DNA of 64,000 nt from Sporosarcina cyprini (GCF_022048975.1 NZ_JAKMHX010000030.1:186001-250000); one strand, 5' to 3'. Shown: positions 17,909 through 27,139, numbered from the stretch's first letter. Numbers and translations: made by a program. The notes: generated by a model not told the origin, from the letters alone.

Positions 17909-18355
17909 GTGAAAAGCAAACTTTTTATTTTACTTTGTTGTTCCTATTTGATTGCATTCGTCATCAACCTCATCCCTTCAATTAAACATCCAGATTCAAC
18001 GATGACGATAATCCATTTATTCGCCTCAACTTTACTAGTTATTGCTTTGAGCGCATTTATAAAAATGACTTCTTTCCAAAATGTCGTAGTAAAAAACACG
18101 TTATTTATTGGCTTTATATCCGGTTTAATGGTTTACACTGTTAACTTTTTAACCTCGTTAACTGAGATTGCTATGATAGATATTTTAGCTGCAATTCAGT
18201 ATCCCTTTTATTTGATTTTCGTGACCCCATTTTTCGGGATGAATTACCTAGTTGGGTTAAGTTATGACGCTTTTTCATTATTACTTTCAGCAGTCTATTT
18301 GTTTGCATTTGTTTTTGTAATGGATATTCATAAAAAAGCCATTCTAAAAGAGTAA
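17909..18355 (+). CDS. hypothetical membrane protein
   Basis: 148 residues with four hydrophobic segments. The GTG start is chosen because GAAGAGGT lies 7-8 bases upstream; the longer frame to a TTG has no ribosome site. The last Lys/Glu residues form a short cytoplasmic tail. No recognised family; it converges on the next minus-strand gene with only about 20 bases between. Confidence 0.65.
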   Translation: MKSKLFILLCCSYLIAFVINLIPSIKHPDSTMTIIHLFASTLLVIALSAFIKMTSFQNVVVKNTLFIGFISGLMVYTVNFLTSLTEIAMIDILAAIQYPFYLIFVTPFFGMNYLVGLSYDAFSLLLSAVYLFAFVFVMDIHKKAILKE

Positions 18356-18374
18356 GTGAAGATCCATTCCTTTT

Positions 18375-19085
18375 TTACCGACAGAAAACCGAATCTTCCA
18401 TTCGATAATAAAGCTGGTGTTTACGCGTTGAGACTAATACGCCTTTTCCATCTTGCTCGATAAAGGTGAGAGCATGCAGTCCGCTACCCCATTTCGGACC
18501 CGCGCCTATTAATAAATATGGAAACCTTTCGTTTCCTCCGGATTCTGAGCCGACAAACGTTTCATAGTACCATTCTTCTGAATAAAACGGCTCTTCCTTT
18601 GCAGTCGTTACTTGTTTGATCAGGCGTTTTTCATCCAAGCAAGCTTCCTTTCCTGAAGGGTGAGTCGAAATAATAGCGGTATTCTCTACAACGGCAACGT
18701 AAGTCTCCAGCTTATCTTCCGGATAAACAAGATGATGGATTGGGATCGCGAACAATTGAATGGCAAGGAAGAGATAATTTGCACCAAAACCAAGCCAGGC
18801 ATACGATCGATAGGTAGCCCAACGTCCTTCTTTACGTTTTAAAATGAAAAATAAAATCCAAACACCTAGCGGCAAAATGGATAAAGAGATAATTGAATCG
18901 TTAATTGGTATGTTAATAGTAAAAGAAAATAAACCGATTAAGACGACCAAAATAACCGCAATAAATGGCGACTGTTTAGATTGCTTTTTATAAAGTCGCG
19001 CTACCAATAATACTAGTAATGCGTATCCAATTGCTTTCGCAATTAATGCAATTACATTCATGTTCAGATCATACACTACTGCCAA
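18375..19085 (-). CDS. hypothetical membrane protein with C-terminal soluble domain
   Basis: 236 residues: about four transmembrane segments in the first half, then a soluble region of about 110 residues with 'EEPFYSEEWYYETFVG' and 'LIGAGPKWGSGLHALTF'. The TTG start is supported by AGGAGG 7 bases upstream ('TTAGGAGGTTTCAGTTTG'); the longer ATG frame has no site. Unknown family. Confidence 0.62.
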   Translation of the reverse strand: MAVVYDLNMNVIALIAKAIGYALLVLLVARLYKKQSKQSPFIAVILVVLIGLFSFTINIPINDSIISLSILPLGVWILFFILKRKEGRWATYRSYAWLGFGANYLFLAIQLFAIPIHHLVYPEDKLETYVAVVENTAIISTHPSGKEACLDEKRLIKQVTTAKEEPFYSEEWYYETFVGSESGGNERFPYLLIGAGPKWGSGLHALTFIEQDGKGVLVSTRKHQLYYRMEDSVFCR

Positions 19086-19286
19086 ACTGAAACCTCCTAA
19101 TATCCCGACACAAAAAACCTCTTCAGACAATCTTATCCAAATAGGCGTAACTTCTCAAGAAAATTCTAATCATTTTTAATTTGACGGCTTACATTTGGCA
19201 AAGCTAATCGGGTTACTCCAATTGTTTTCATGCCTAGCGATAATTAGTTTGAACATTATTTTAAGAGAGTACCATAGAGACAATTT

Positions 19287-20519
19287 TTATTCCTCTTTAT
19301 AATGTTCTATATATGCATCCGATATTTTCTCAATTGATCCGTAAATTTGTTCTATTGCTTCTACAGTAAGTTGATAAACAATATTATCTCTATCTGGATT
19401 GCCATGTTCAATAATATCGCTCTCCTTCAACAATTCCACCATTTCCAAGTATTTCTCAATTCCATGTGTTTGAATTAAATAGTCTGTAATAAGGAAGCCA
19501 ACATTATAAATATCTATATAATTCTCTGTATAGTTTATTTCATTAAGCTCAGAGATTGGCTTTATTTCTTTCGTGTTTGCTACTATTATCTTTTCTTTCT
19601 CTTTAACCTTAGTAAAATCTAGTTGCGGTGTTTCTGTATCGTTCTTTACAACCGCACTTGATACGAATATGGCAAGACCTTCTTGCAAAAACATCGGTGC
19701 ATTATCATTTGAAAGATCTGCAAGCATCATATGGACAATCTCATGTTTCATCAATCCATATGTAACCGAGTATTCTCCCTCCACGACAAATTTTAAAGAT
19801 ACGAATGGAACAGCAACTCCATATAAACTTGGCCAGCCAACGGAAGCTGCAATTTTTTCTGGCGTGTCGTACAGTTTAATGTTTAGCTCTTGTGGATCCC
19901 AGCCAAATGTTTGACTGTAAAGATCAACCAACTCTTTGATATCTGCAAGAATCATATCAGCCTTTGACTCTAAAGAAGGTAAGTAGTATAAATTTATGGG
20001 TCCATTCGATAATTTCTTGAACGGAAGTTCATTTATTTTCCACATTCCATTATTTTTACCTATTGGATATGTAATACGATTGTTCTTATATTGATCTTTA
20101 TTTTTCATACTAATTATTAAATCGACGCTCCCCCAATCCATCGATTCCAACGTTATATTATCTATCGAAACGGTAACCTCCCAACCTTCTATTCTTTTTT
20201 GCTCTAATGATTCAATCCATCCTTGCTGTTCTTTATAAAATAGTTCATCAGAACTATCTATATAGGCAAGAAATTTTTCTACTTTATTTTCATCTACTGC
20301 ACTTATCATTTCATGGAAATAATCTTTTAATAACTCCTGCTCATTTTCTATTTCTTCTGAATCTATTTGATCTACCTTATCCGCTTTACCTTCCAGTCCA
20401 CTTCCTTCAACCATTTGAACATTCTCTACCTTCTTGTCAGTTTCCTGTTGTGATGTCTGAGTACTGCATCCGACTAGCATCACGACTAGTACCGCAAGAA
20501 GAATTGCATTTTTTTTCAT
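19287..20519 (-). CDS. lipoprotein with peptidase MA-like metalloprotease domain
   Basis: 410 residues. Lipoprotein signal with Cys18 ('VMLVGCST'), an acidic linker, an NTF2-like middle region, and a C-terminal gluzincin domain: 'HEIVH' (H259, H263) followed by a Glu at about 280 in 'FLQEGLAIF', the third zinc ligand. This matches peptidase MA-family proteins. It would act on the outer membrane face; the substrate is unknown. The third of three ATGs is preferred because GGGGAG lies 6 bases before it. Confidence 0.78.
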   Translation of the reverse strand: MKKNAILLAVLVVMLVGCSTQTSQQETDKKVENVQMVEGSGLEGKADKVDQIDSEEIENEQELLKDYFHEMISAVDENKVEKFLAYIDSSDELFYKEQQGWIESLEQKRIEGWEVTVSIDNITLESMDWGSVDLIISMKNKDQYKNNRITYPIGKNNGMWKINELPFKKLSNGPINLYYLPSLESKADMILADIKELVDLYSQTFGWDPQELNIKLYDTPEKIAASVGWPSLYGVAVPFVSLKFVVEGEYSVTYGLMKHEIVHMMLADLSNDNAPMFLQEGLAIFVSSAVVKNDTETPQLDFTKVKEKEKIIVANTKEIKPISELNEINYTENYIDIYNVGFLITDYLIQTHGIEKYLEMVELLKESDIIEHGNPDRDNIVYQLTVEAIEQIYGSIEKISDAYIEHYKEE

Positions 20520-21229
20520 TTCCATCTCCCCCATTAGTGATAATAATATGTCGTTTTGTTATGCTATTACTAAAGCAGATTTTTCGGATTTTTTAGTTAA
20601 TAATTCTATCCTCTCCCTTCTTACTTCTCTAATTACAATTCTAAGCTTTTCACAATGATTAAAATTAGAATGAGATTTACAAGCACTAATTAGGTTTTCA
20701 TTGTAAAATTAGGTTGACATGCCAACTTTACAAGACAAAATTTCCATGATTGGTAACAAGAATAGATACGCTCTATTTCGATATTAGACAGAAAAATCCT
20801 TCTTTTTTTCAGAAATTCATTCATTATTGTTCCGCATATCCTGATAATTTGTAAACCTGGGAGTACCAGATGAATAATGATGATTAATTGGCTGCTGTTT
20901 TTGGGACGCGATATAAAAATAAATGAAATGCCTGAAGAAATGAGGATGGCTATCCAAGAGAGGCTCCGATCATTTTGAACAAAATAAATCGATGTGGAAA
21001 TTCCAATAACGCGAGAATTGTATTATCCGATGCATTTTCAGCTCCTGAAGGATATATTTTATACATCTTAGTAGAATTTTCGAAAGCAGATTTACTTCGA
21101 CTTCCTGTTTCTTCTCTTGTCCAAACAAAAGATCTACAAATTTTCTCTTCACTAAAGTGTGCGCCTCGTTTTAGGATTAGAAAGGATGTTTAATATTGAA
21201 GTATGACCAAATGAGAAGGAGAGATTTTA
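20520..21229. other. long intergenic region
   Basis: About 700 bases with no gene I can support. One 32-codon plus-strand frame at 20880-20978 reads 'MINWLLFLGRDIKINEMPEE' and ends 'RLRSF'; it looks protein-like but has only a weak GGGAGT upstream. The rest is AT-rich. Confidence 0.35.
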
Positions 21230-21817
21230 TTGGTACAAAGCAGAACCAATCCAAAAGTCGATGAATATTTGAGCAAAGCGAAAAAATGGAAGGAAGAGTC
21301 TGAGAAGCTGAGACAAATAGCACTGGATTGCGATCTGACCGAAGAGTTCAAGTGGATGCATCCCTGTTATACATTTGAAGGAAAAAATATTGTGTTAATA
21401 CATGGCTTTAAGGATTATTGTGCGCTTTTATTCCATAAAGGAGCTTTGATGGAAGATCCGATGGGTATCCTCATCCAACAGACTGAAAATGTACAAGCCG
21501 CTCGCCAAATCCGATTCACGCAGCTGGTGGAAGTACTGGAAAAAGAAGAGATACTAAAGGATTATATTAAACAAGCCATTGCCGTGGAAAAGGCCGGTTT
21601 GCAAGTGACAAAAAAGACAGAAATCAACATACCAGAAGAACTGCAAGCCAAATTTGAAGAGATTGCTGACTTGAAAACGGCTTTTGAAAAACTTACTCCC
21701 GGCCGACAAAGAGCATATTGTTTCTATTTCTCCCAGGCAAAACAAGTTAAAACTCGTGAGTCACGAATTAAGAAATGCATACCTGACATCCTTGCTGGGA
21801 AAGGCTTGAATGATTGA
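21230..21817 (+). CDS. YdeI/OmpD-associated family protein
   Basis: 195 residues with an N-terminal DUF1801-like domain ('FKWMHPCYTFEGKNIVLIHG') and C-terminal 'LTPGRQRAYCFYFSQAKQ...R..RI..C', the YdeI signature. YdeI-type proteins are small soluble proteins of unknown function. The start is TTG, with AAGGAGAG 8 bases upstream. Confidence 0.88.
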   Translation: MVQSRTNPKVDEYLSKAKKWKEESEKLRQIALDCDLTEEFKWMHPCYTFEGKNIVLIHGFKDYCALLFHKGALMEDPMGILIQQTENVQAARQIRFTQLVEVLEKEEILKDYIKQAIAVEKAGLQVTKKTEINIPEELQAKFEEIADLKTAFEKLTPGRQRAYCFYFSQAKQVKTRESRIKKCIPDILAGKGLND

Positions 21818-21835
21818 AGTTGATGGTACGCCAAC

Positions 21836-21868
21836 GAGGTCAAGTGCACAGATAAATGCACTTACCTC
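21836..21868 (+). terminator. hairpin after the ydeI-like gene
   Basis: GAGGT-C-AAGTGCA pairs with TGCACTT-A-CCTC around an 8-base loop. The stem is strong, the following T-tail is weak. Confidence 0.55.
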
Positions 21869-21980
21869 ATCTGCTGTCCTATAAGATTCTAAATCCGAGA
21901 TGAAGCCAGTCAACCCCGGCACCTTTTCAAGGTTAATTGCCTATACTGAATAAGAGACCTTGCATAGAGGAGGATGAGGG

Positions 21981-22145
21981 ATGTTTAAAAACTGGTTTAA
22001 AAAGAACAAGTCAACAAAATCAATAGGCAAAAAACCAAGCACCACAAAAATCATTCGTAAAGAAAACAAGAGAGAGAAGAAGGAAATCGAAAGAGAAATT
22101 AAGTTGATACGAAAGCAAATGGAACAAGCTGAAAGGTGGAAATAA
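21981..22145 (+). CDS. 54-residue basic, coiled-coil-like small protein
   Basis: Small gene directly behind a strong AGGAGGATGAGGG ribosome site. The product is extremely basic: 'MFKNWFKKNK' then a Lys/Glu-rich helix ('KENKREKKEIEREIKLIRKQ') likely to form a coiled coil. No family recognised. Its strong translation signal and clean boundaries make it a real gene candidate. Confidence 0.6.
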   Translation: MFKNWFKKNKSTKSIGKKPSTTKIIRKENKREKKEIEREIKLIRKQMEQAERWK

Positions 22146-22316
22146 TAATTCAATCGCAAAAATTTATTACATTTTTATTCCTGCCCTTCCATTATCCCGG
22201 ATACTTCGACTGAAAAGAGTAGATGTACTTAAGGAAGCCAGTATCAAGATAATATACAAATGTATCGTTTGGTGACCTTAGTAGAAACTTACCCAAAATT
22301 ACTTACTTACCTCATT

Positions 22317-22856
22317 TCATGATATCTGTATCCACGCATTGACAAAAACAAACCGGTCATCCGGATCCCATATATGTTCATTGTCAGTAACGTAGCCACG
22401 CAGCCAAAGTTCTCCATTGATCCGCCGAAGATAAAAACCCTTTGGAAATTCATCACTCGCGTCCATAATCTCTGCTGCAATCGTGATTGAACCGTACGGA
22501 GCTCGTTGTGTTCTGGCTGGCTTTCCTGCTGATCCCTCTGGCTGATCAAGATAAGCTAGCCGTATATATGGACCTATTTCGATAGGACCGATTTGCAGCC
22601 CGAGCTGTTCTGCCGTTACAAAAATTTGTTCGAGTGAAGCCCCTTCTGTTAATCCAAGATCCCTGACGCTTAGTTCGACAGTAATTAGCTGATATGTATG
22701 TTCAGAAAGGGTAAATCGTTCATCTGAAAGTAACTGTTTCCCCAGCGCATTCATGTGAATTGCTTTCAGATTCAGCTCAGCCATTAGCTGCCTCTTCGTA
22801 AACCCACCTACTTGTAGCTTTCTAATAGTCTGCGGACAATTGGGATAAATGCTCAT
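22317..22856 (-). CDS. hypothetical protein cotranslated with GNAT
   Basis: 179-residue soluble protein with the N-terminal segment 'CPQTIRKLQVGGFTKRQLMA' and a C-terminal part that resembles a beta-barrel ('GFYLRRINGELWLRGYV'). Its ATG directly follows the TAA of the upstream acetyltransferase gene, so the two are translationally coupled. I do not recognise the function. Confidence 0.7.
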   Translation of the reverse strand: MSIYPNCPQTIRKLQVGGFTKRQLMAELNLKAIHMNALGKQLLSDERFTLSEHTYQLITVELSVRDLGLTEGASLEQIFVTAEQLGLQIGPIEIGPYIRLAYLDQPEGSAGKPARTQRAPYGSITIAAEIMDASDEFPKGFYLRRINGELWLRGYVTDNEHIWDPDDRFVFVNAWIQIS

Positions 22857-23408
22857 TTACTCCCCTCTTTTCAAATAGTCATGTCGATTTATATGAAACA
22901 ATACATGCTTTCGCAACGGACTTTCCAACGGAAGTTTTGGATGCTCAAAGAATTGCTTGAACTCCAAGCCAATCTTCTTCATAACATTTTGGGAAGGCTC
23001 ATTAATTTCAGCCGTAAAACTATAGACATCCTCAAATCCCAATACAGTGAAACCATAATGTAAACATGCCATAGCGCCTTCTGTTGCAAATCCTTTCCCC
23101 CAAGCCTCCTTCTTGAGTCGCCATCCGATTTCGACGCAAGGGGTAAAGTCCGCCTCAAATGTCGCCTTGTGAAAACCAATAAATCCGATAAACTCGTTTT
23201 GCTCCTTCTCCTCCACTGCATATAATCCAAAACCGCATTCCTTTAGCTCCGTTTGAATAGCTTGGTTAAATTGAAGAGACTCTTCAGCGGTTAAGGTTTT
23301 TGGAAAATACTCCATCACCTCTTCATCCATATTCATTTGACTGAATATAGCAAAGTCGTTTTCTTCCCAGTCTCGCAATCGCAATCTTTGGGTTTCCATA
23401 TAAATCAT
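22857..23408 (-). CDS. GNAT family N-acetyltransferase (RimJ/RimL-like)
   Basis: 183 residues: 'METQRLRLRDWEENDFAIF' is the typical opening of RimJ/RimL-type transferases, 'KKEAWGKGFATEG' is the acetyl-CoA loop, and 'NEPSQNVMKKIGLEF' motif B. Likely acetylates a protein N-terminus or a small amine; the target is unknown. GGAGGAGG precedes the ATG. The downstream hypothetical gene overlaps its stop context. Confidence 0.88.
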   Translation of the reverse strand: MIYMETQRLRLRDWEENDFAIFSQMNMDEEVMEYFPKTLTAEESLQFNQAIQTELKECGFGLYAVEEKEQNEFIGFIGFHKATFEADFTPCVEIGWRLKKEAWGKGFATEGAMACLHYGFTVLGFEDVYSFTAEINEPSQNVMKKIGLEFKQFFEHPKLPLESPLRKHVLFHINRHDYLKRGE

Positions 23409-23432
23409 TCAGTTACCTCCTCCTTTGGATGC

Positions 23433-23466
23433 AAAAATGGAAGTGGGGTTAGGTTGTCCCACTTCC
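23433..23466 (-). terminator. intrinsic terminator
   Basis: Perfect 9-bp arms GGAAGTGGG / CCCACTTCC, followed on the minus strand by ATTTTTG. It closes the small membrane-protein gene just upstream. Confidence 0.8.
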
Positions 23467-23497
23467 TTGTCTATCAATTATAACTGAATTATTCCTA

Positions 23498-23668
23498 TTA
23501 AGAATCATAATAATTTGAAATACTAGAATTGCGCCCTCCCTCTTTACTCTTTTTTTTACCTGTTAGCAAACGTTGGGCCAGAGTACCTACCGTGTACACA
23601 ATCAATATTCCAATAGGCAATAAGACTAATAAAGTAAATAATTGCATCGAAAATATCCATGATCCCAT
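23498..23668 (-). CDS. 56-residue single-span membrane protein
   Basis: 'MGSWIFSMQLFTLLVLLPIG' continues into 'ILIVYTVGTL', one long membrane span, then a basic tail 'TGKKKSKEGGR'. GGGAG lies 9 bases before the ATG and an own terminator follows, so this is a good candidate for a translated small gene. No family recognised. Confidence 0.6.
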   Translation of the reverse strand: MGSWIFSMQLFTLLVLLPIGILIVYTVGTLAQRLLTGKKKSKEGGRNSSISNYYDS

Positions 23669-23739
23669 GCAGTTCATCTCCCTATCTTTGTAATCAGATG
23701 CAGCATAATAATGCTAGTTATCTTGAAAGTCGCGCATTC

Positions 23740-24069
23740 TTAGTTACTGTGAAGTGATTCAAAACTATATCTTTCCATAAAACTTTCTTCTCTAATTTCA
23801 CTCTGATCACATAATATGGATGTGAACTCTTTAAAAAGGTCTTGGATTTCTTTTTGTTCATTAATGATTGCAAGCCCCTGATTATATTCATTTTCGTCTC
23901 TACACTTTACAATTTCCATCCATTTTGTTGTATCTTCTTTGCTGTTTAAATAAATCGAATCAAAGTCCAAATATCGTTTATAAATTTCTGTGACTTTACC
24001 TTGAATTGTTATAAACACATCCTCTTTTCCTTTTTGGACATGGTATTGATAAACCTTAACAAACATCAT
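23740..24069 (-). CDS. hypothetical protein, possible ABM-like fold
   Basis: 109-residue protein ('MMFVKVYQYHVQKGKEDVF'). The start is the first of two adjacent ATGs, with GGAGGGG just upstream. The alternating strand pattern and size resemble dimeric alpha-beta barrel (antibiotic biosynthesis monooxygenase-like) proteins, but no active-site signature is evident. It lies downstream of a LysR gene on the same strand with about 40 bases between. Confidence 0.6.
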   Translation of the reverse strand: MMFVKVYQYHVQKGKEDVFITIQGKVTEIYKRYLDFDSIYLNSKEDTTKWMEIVKCRDENEYNQGLAIINEQKEIQDLFKEFTSILCDQSEIREESFMERYSFESLHSN

Positions 24070-24108
24070 TGCCCCTCCTCCCACCTAAAACCGCTCACGT
24101 TAATTGCT

Positions 24109-24966
24109 TCAACTAATACGCAGCATATCCAAACCTATTCGGACCGCCGACTCATCTTTTTTAGTTTTATGATAAATGATGTACATTGAAAAAACCGGCA
24201 CCCCTCCTTCGATCTGATGCGCCAGTTCATGAAGCTCTCCATCCTGAAGTTGCTTGGAAACAAAGGATCTTGGAACAAATCCGAAAAGGTCGCCTTTCTT
24301 CAAATAGTGGACAAGTAAGGCGGTCTGATTCATCTTGAAAGCTGGTATGAAATGAGGGCCGGCCACCTCATGAAACCAATTCATGAAAGAAACTCCCCAG
24401 TCAATAAAAATAAATTGGTTGCTATTCAATGAGTCTACTGTGATAATTTTTCCCAATTTTTTTCCTGCCAGCACAAAACGATCTTCCTCGAATAATTCGA
24501 ATGCAATGGACGGATGGGTTGGTTTGGAGTATACAATTCCTATATCGATCGTTCCGTCTATTACTTTTTGGATTGTGTTTTCATTCGTATGCGCCATCAA
24601 ATCCAACGCAATTTCTGGATGCTTCTGTTGCAACTGAAATATGTTTTCGGTAAGCCGATAGTTCCAAATCGAAGAAGGACCTCCGATGGCTAAGCGTCCT
24701 TTAAAACGTTCAGCCATCTGAATCTGCTCCATGCTTGCATGCAAGAGCGACATCATTCGTTTGGCAAAAGGGTAGAACATCTCCCCTGCACTTGTCAGGG
24801 AAACTTCCTTGTTCGTCCGAACGAAAAGCTGCTGACCAACCTTTTGTTCCAGTCCTTTTATTCTCGCAGTAATAGTTGACTGAGCTAAATGTAGAGATTC
24901 AGCTGCCTTCGTGAAATTCTTTTTATCAGCAATTGCAATAAACGTTTGAACTTGCTCAAAATCCAT
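24109..24966 (-). CDS. LysR family transcriptional regulator
   Basis: 285 residues with an N-terminal helix-turn-helix ('KNFTKAAESLHLAQSTITAR', about 18-37) and LysR effector domain ('GRLAIGGPSSIWNY'). The ATG after AGAGGTGG is chosen rather than the longer frame. It is divergent from the zinc-dependent phospholipase-like gene with about 135 bases between; its own target is probably there or its own gene. Confidence 0.9.
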   Translation of the reverse strand: MDFEQVQTFIAIADKKNFTKAAESLHLAQSTITARIKGLEQKVGQQLFVRTNKEVSLTSAGEMFYPFAKRMMSLLHASMEQIQMAERFKGRLAIGGPSSIWNYRLTENIFQLQQKHPEIALDLMAHTNENTIQKVIDGTIDIGIVYSKPTHPSIAFELFEEDRFVLAGKKLGKIITVDSLNSNQFIFIDWGVSFMNWFHEVAGPHFIPAFKMNQTALLVHYLKKGDLFGFVPRSFVSKQLQDGELHELAHQIEGGVPVFSMYIIYHKTKKDESAVRIGLDMLRIS

Positions 24967-25101
24967 TATGTCCACCTCTGACAATCAAATATTTCGTTTG
25001 AAATCATTCAATAAATCAATTTTACAAATTTAGCATAGTTGGATAAGATTGAATTGTCAAAACTAATCTACCACTTAATACGTAAGGAGAGGATGAACAG
25101 A

Positions 25102-25719
25102 ATGGGTTCAAGAATCATGCATCTCTTGATTGCGAATCGAATCGCGGAGCATTTATCAATTGAAAACAAAACTGGATTGTTGTTAGGTGGGATTGCTCCG
25201 GATGCGGTAATCCCAAAAGAACTGTCACATTATTTTATTGGCGAAACAGAAAAATACACGAGAAGCATAGACTTTAACAGCTTTCGCAATGACTATGATT
25301 CAACTTTGGAAGACCCGTATCTGCTCGGGTATTACACTCATTTGATCGCGGACGATGTTTGGCTGCAAGGCTTCTATCTTGCATGGCTAAAAAATCGCAT
25401 GAATGCGGACGAGAGTCTTTATGAACGATATCACAACGATTTCCGTATGTTGAATGGTTTATTACTTGAGCATTATGGCAGTCGTGAAGAATTATTGGAT
25501 CATCTTGAGAAGCCTTTTGCCGTCCCGGATCTAGTGGAAGTAAAAAGAACCGATCTATTAAATTTCCTTCCTTACGTTGTATCTGATCTGTCAGTCGACC
25601 AAGATATCGTAAGACAGGATAGGCTGCAGGTATTTTCGCTCGAGCAGATCATTGGGTATATCGAGACTTCTGTCGACATTGCTTTGCTTCATTTGGAGCG
25701 AAGAAAAGCAACTATTTAA
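25102..25719 (+). CDS. zinc-dependent phospholipase C/S1-P1-like hydrolase
   Basis: 205 residues starting 'MGSRIMHLLIANRIAEHL', with 'GGIAPDA' and 'GYYTHLIADDVW' that belong to the zinc-dependent phospholipase C fold (PF00882 type). The metal-binding H and D residues are in these motifs. No signal peptide, so probably cytoplasmic; such proteins are often hydrolases of unknown substrate. Start chosen at the second ATG, 9 bases after AAGGAGAG. Confidence 0.78.
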   Translation: MGSRIMHLLIANRIAEHLSIENKTGLLLGGIAPDAVIPKELSHYFIGETEKYTRSIDFNSFRNDYDSTLEDPYLLGYYTHLIADDVWLQGFYLAWLKNRMNADESLYERYHNDFRMLNGLLLEHYGSREELLDHLEKPFAVPDLVEVKRTDLLNFLPYVVSDLSVDQDIVRQDRLQVFSLEQIIGYIETSVDIALLHLERRKATI

Positions 25720-25731
25720 TATGGCCGTACT

Positions 25732-25860
25732 TTACCTGTCCCTTTGAGTTCGTTTTCGAAAATAAACCATACCAGTCACGACCAGCAAAATGGTGACGAC
25801 AAAAATGATGATAGCTAGTGGATCAATTATGATGAAATAGGAATCTTTGAGTTCGTACAT
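25732..25860 (-). CDS. 42-residue single-span membrane protein
   Basis: Short N-terminus 'MYELKDSYF', one membrane helix ('DPLAIIIFVVTILLVVTGM'), then a basic tail 'RKRTQRDR'. AAGGGGTG lies 6 bases before the ATG. It converges on the phospholipase-like gene (stops 13 bases apart). No family recognised. Confidence 0.55.
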   Translation of the reverse strand: MYELKDSYFIIIDPLAIIIFVVTILLVVTGMVYFRKRTQRDR

Positions 25861-25977
25861 GCAAAACACCCCTTACTTAATTTCTTCATATTAGCAAAAT
25901 AGTATTAGGACTGAACCAGTTCCTCTTTCGGCATGAATCTTTTATCGCTAATAAAGGCTAATGAAAACTAACTGTAG

Positions 25978-26003
25978 ATAAAGGACCTCTTTCCGGTCCT
26001 TTT
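25978..26003 (-). terminator. hairpin terminator of the BsuPI-like lipoprotein gene
   Basis: AAGGACC / GGTCCTT arms around seven bases; on the minus strand it lies right after the stop of the lipoprotein gene, with a short T run. Confidence 0.55.
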
Positions 26004-26011
26004 GGACGTTT

Positions 26012-26557
26012 TCATTTTAATTTGATGTTAATTTTAGAAATCACCTGCTTTTTAGGTTCAAAATATTCCTCTTGCGTTTTAATTTCATCCAAAACAACAA
26101 AGGTGCTTAACATATATTCTCCGCTATCCGCTTTGAAGTTTTCATCGTTTTCTTCGTTAAACAATTCCCTATTCCAACTAAACTCTTGTTCAATCGTTTC
26201 ATCTGCATCTAATTCCACTAGAACATAATCATAAAACGAACGCTCTTTTATATTGGAGATGTCTTGATTATTTTGTGGACTCAAAAATTGCCACTGGTTT
26301 TCACCTTTTTTCCAAGCCATTACAGCAGAAATCCCTTCTTCGGCATCTGCTGGTATGGGTGCATAGACTGTTCGTGGTGAATCATTATGATTCGTTAATT
26401 TTACTGTAGCAATGATTTCATCGTTTGGTGAATATTCAAGTTTATTGATGGATAATTCTAATTCTATCCCTTCTAATTCGTTCGATGCTATGTTCTCTGC
26501 TGATGAACAAGCTGATACGGTTAGCAGTAGTGAAATAAAAATGAAATATTTCTTCAA
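26012..26557 (-). CDS. lipoprotein with BsuPI-like domain
   Basis: 181 residues. The signal 'LLLTVSAC' places the lipid-carrying Cys at residue 17. The remainder is an immunoglobulin-like beta domain with 'LEYSPNDEIIATVKLTNHND', the pattern of intracellular proteinase inhibitor BsuPI-type domains, here exported. Function unknown; proteinase inhibition is only a family possibility. Confidence 0.7.
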   Translation of the reverse strand: MKKYFIFISLLLTVSACSSAENIASNELEGIELELSINKLEYSPNDEIIATVKLTNHNDSPRTVYAPIPADAEEGISAVMAWKKGENQWQFLSPQNNQDISNIKERSFYDYVLVELDADETIEQEFSWNRELFNEENDENFKADSGEYMLSTFVVLDEIKTQEEYFEPKKQVISKINIKLK

Positions 26558-26742
26558 AATTCGTATCCCCCTTTATTAATCGGTTCACTTGATACGATTG
26601 TTGCCATTATATTATCAATGTCTTACTAAGGATACGTACTTACTGAATAATAAGTTTCACAATTTTCACATATTGATTATGTGACATTAAACGTTGCAAT
26701 GTTTGAAAGGAACAAATTTTGACCGACAAAAAATGGAGCTAA

Positions 26743-26791
26743 CAAAAATTGGCTGGCATGAGCCGGCCCAAACCGTCTTCACACCAGCCAA
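26743..26791 (-). terminator. intrinsic terminator
   Basis: TTGGCTGG / CCAGCCAA arms with an inner GCCGGC segment; on the minus strand followed by TTTTTG. It ends the gene at 26813. Confidence 0.75.
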
Positions 26792-26812
26792 TATATAGAA
26801 TGTTAGGGGTAT

Positions 26813-27139
26813 CTAAAAATATGTCAGATAATAATATCTCTCTACTATTATTTCTTTCTTACTGAGCATTCTCTGTGCATCTTGCTCCTTTAAAGGTATT
26901 AATTTCAGCTCACTAAAGTAATCTGAAATTAAGTTGCAAGTGCTGGATTGTTGACTCTTTGCGCTTACTGTTTCTCCACCAGAGAGATTTTTAGTCAGAC
27001 GGAAGTCAACTAGAGATTCGGATGCGTACTCCTTGATAGGATTAAAAGGGATTTTATAATATATGAAGTTCTGATAAATGAATATAGCTAATAACAATAA
27101 AATTCCAGTTGCAAATATTACATACGTAATTTTTTTCAC
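26813..27139 (-). CDS. hypothetical membrane-anchored protein
   Basis: 108 residues from a GTG preceded by AAAGGAT: a signal-anchor ('VIFATGILLLLAIFIYQ') followed by an extracytoplasmic stretch of about 80 residues with 'YASESLVDFRLTKNLSGG'. No family recognised. An upstream ATG would add 24 residues without a ribosome site. Confidence 0.55.
   Translation of the reverse strand: MKKITYVIFATGILLLLAIFIYQNFIYYKIPFNPIKEYASESLVDFRLTKNLSGGETVSAKSQQSSTCNLISDYFSELKLIPLKEQDAQRMLSKKEIIVERYYYLTYF

Noticed and set aside
20975..21193. 72-codon plus-strand frame before the ydeI-like gene
   Set aside because: No ribosome site, no recognisable family and overlapping an equally open opposite frame in AT-rich DNA.
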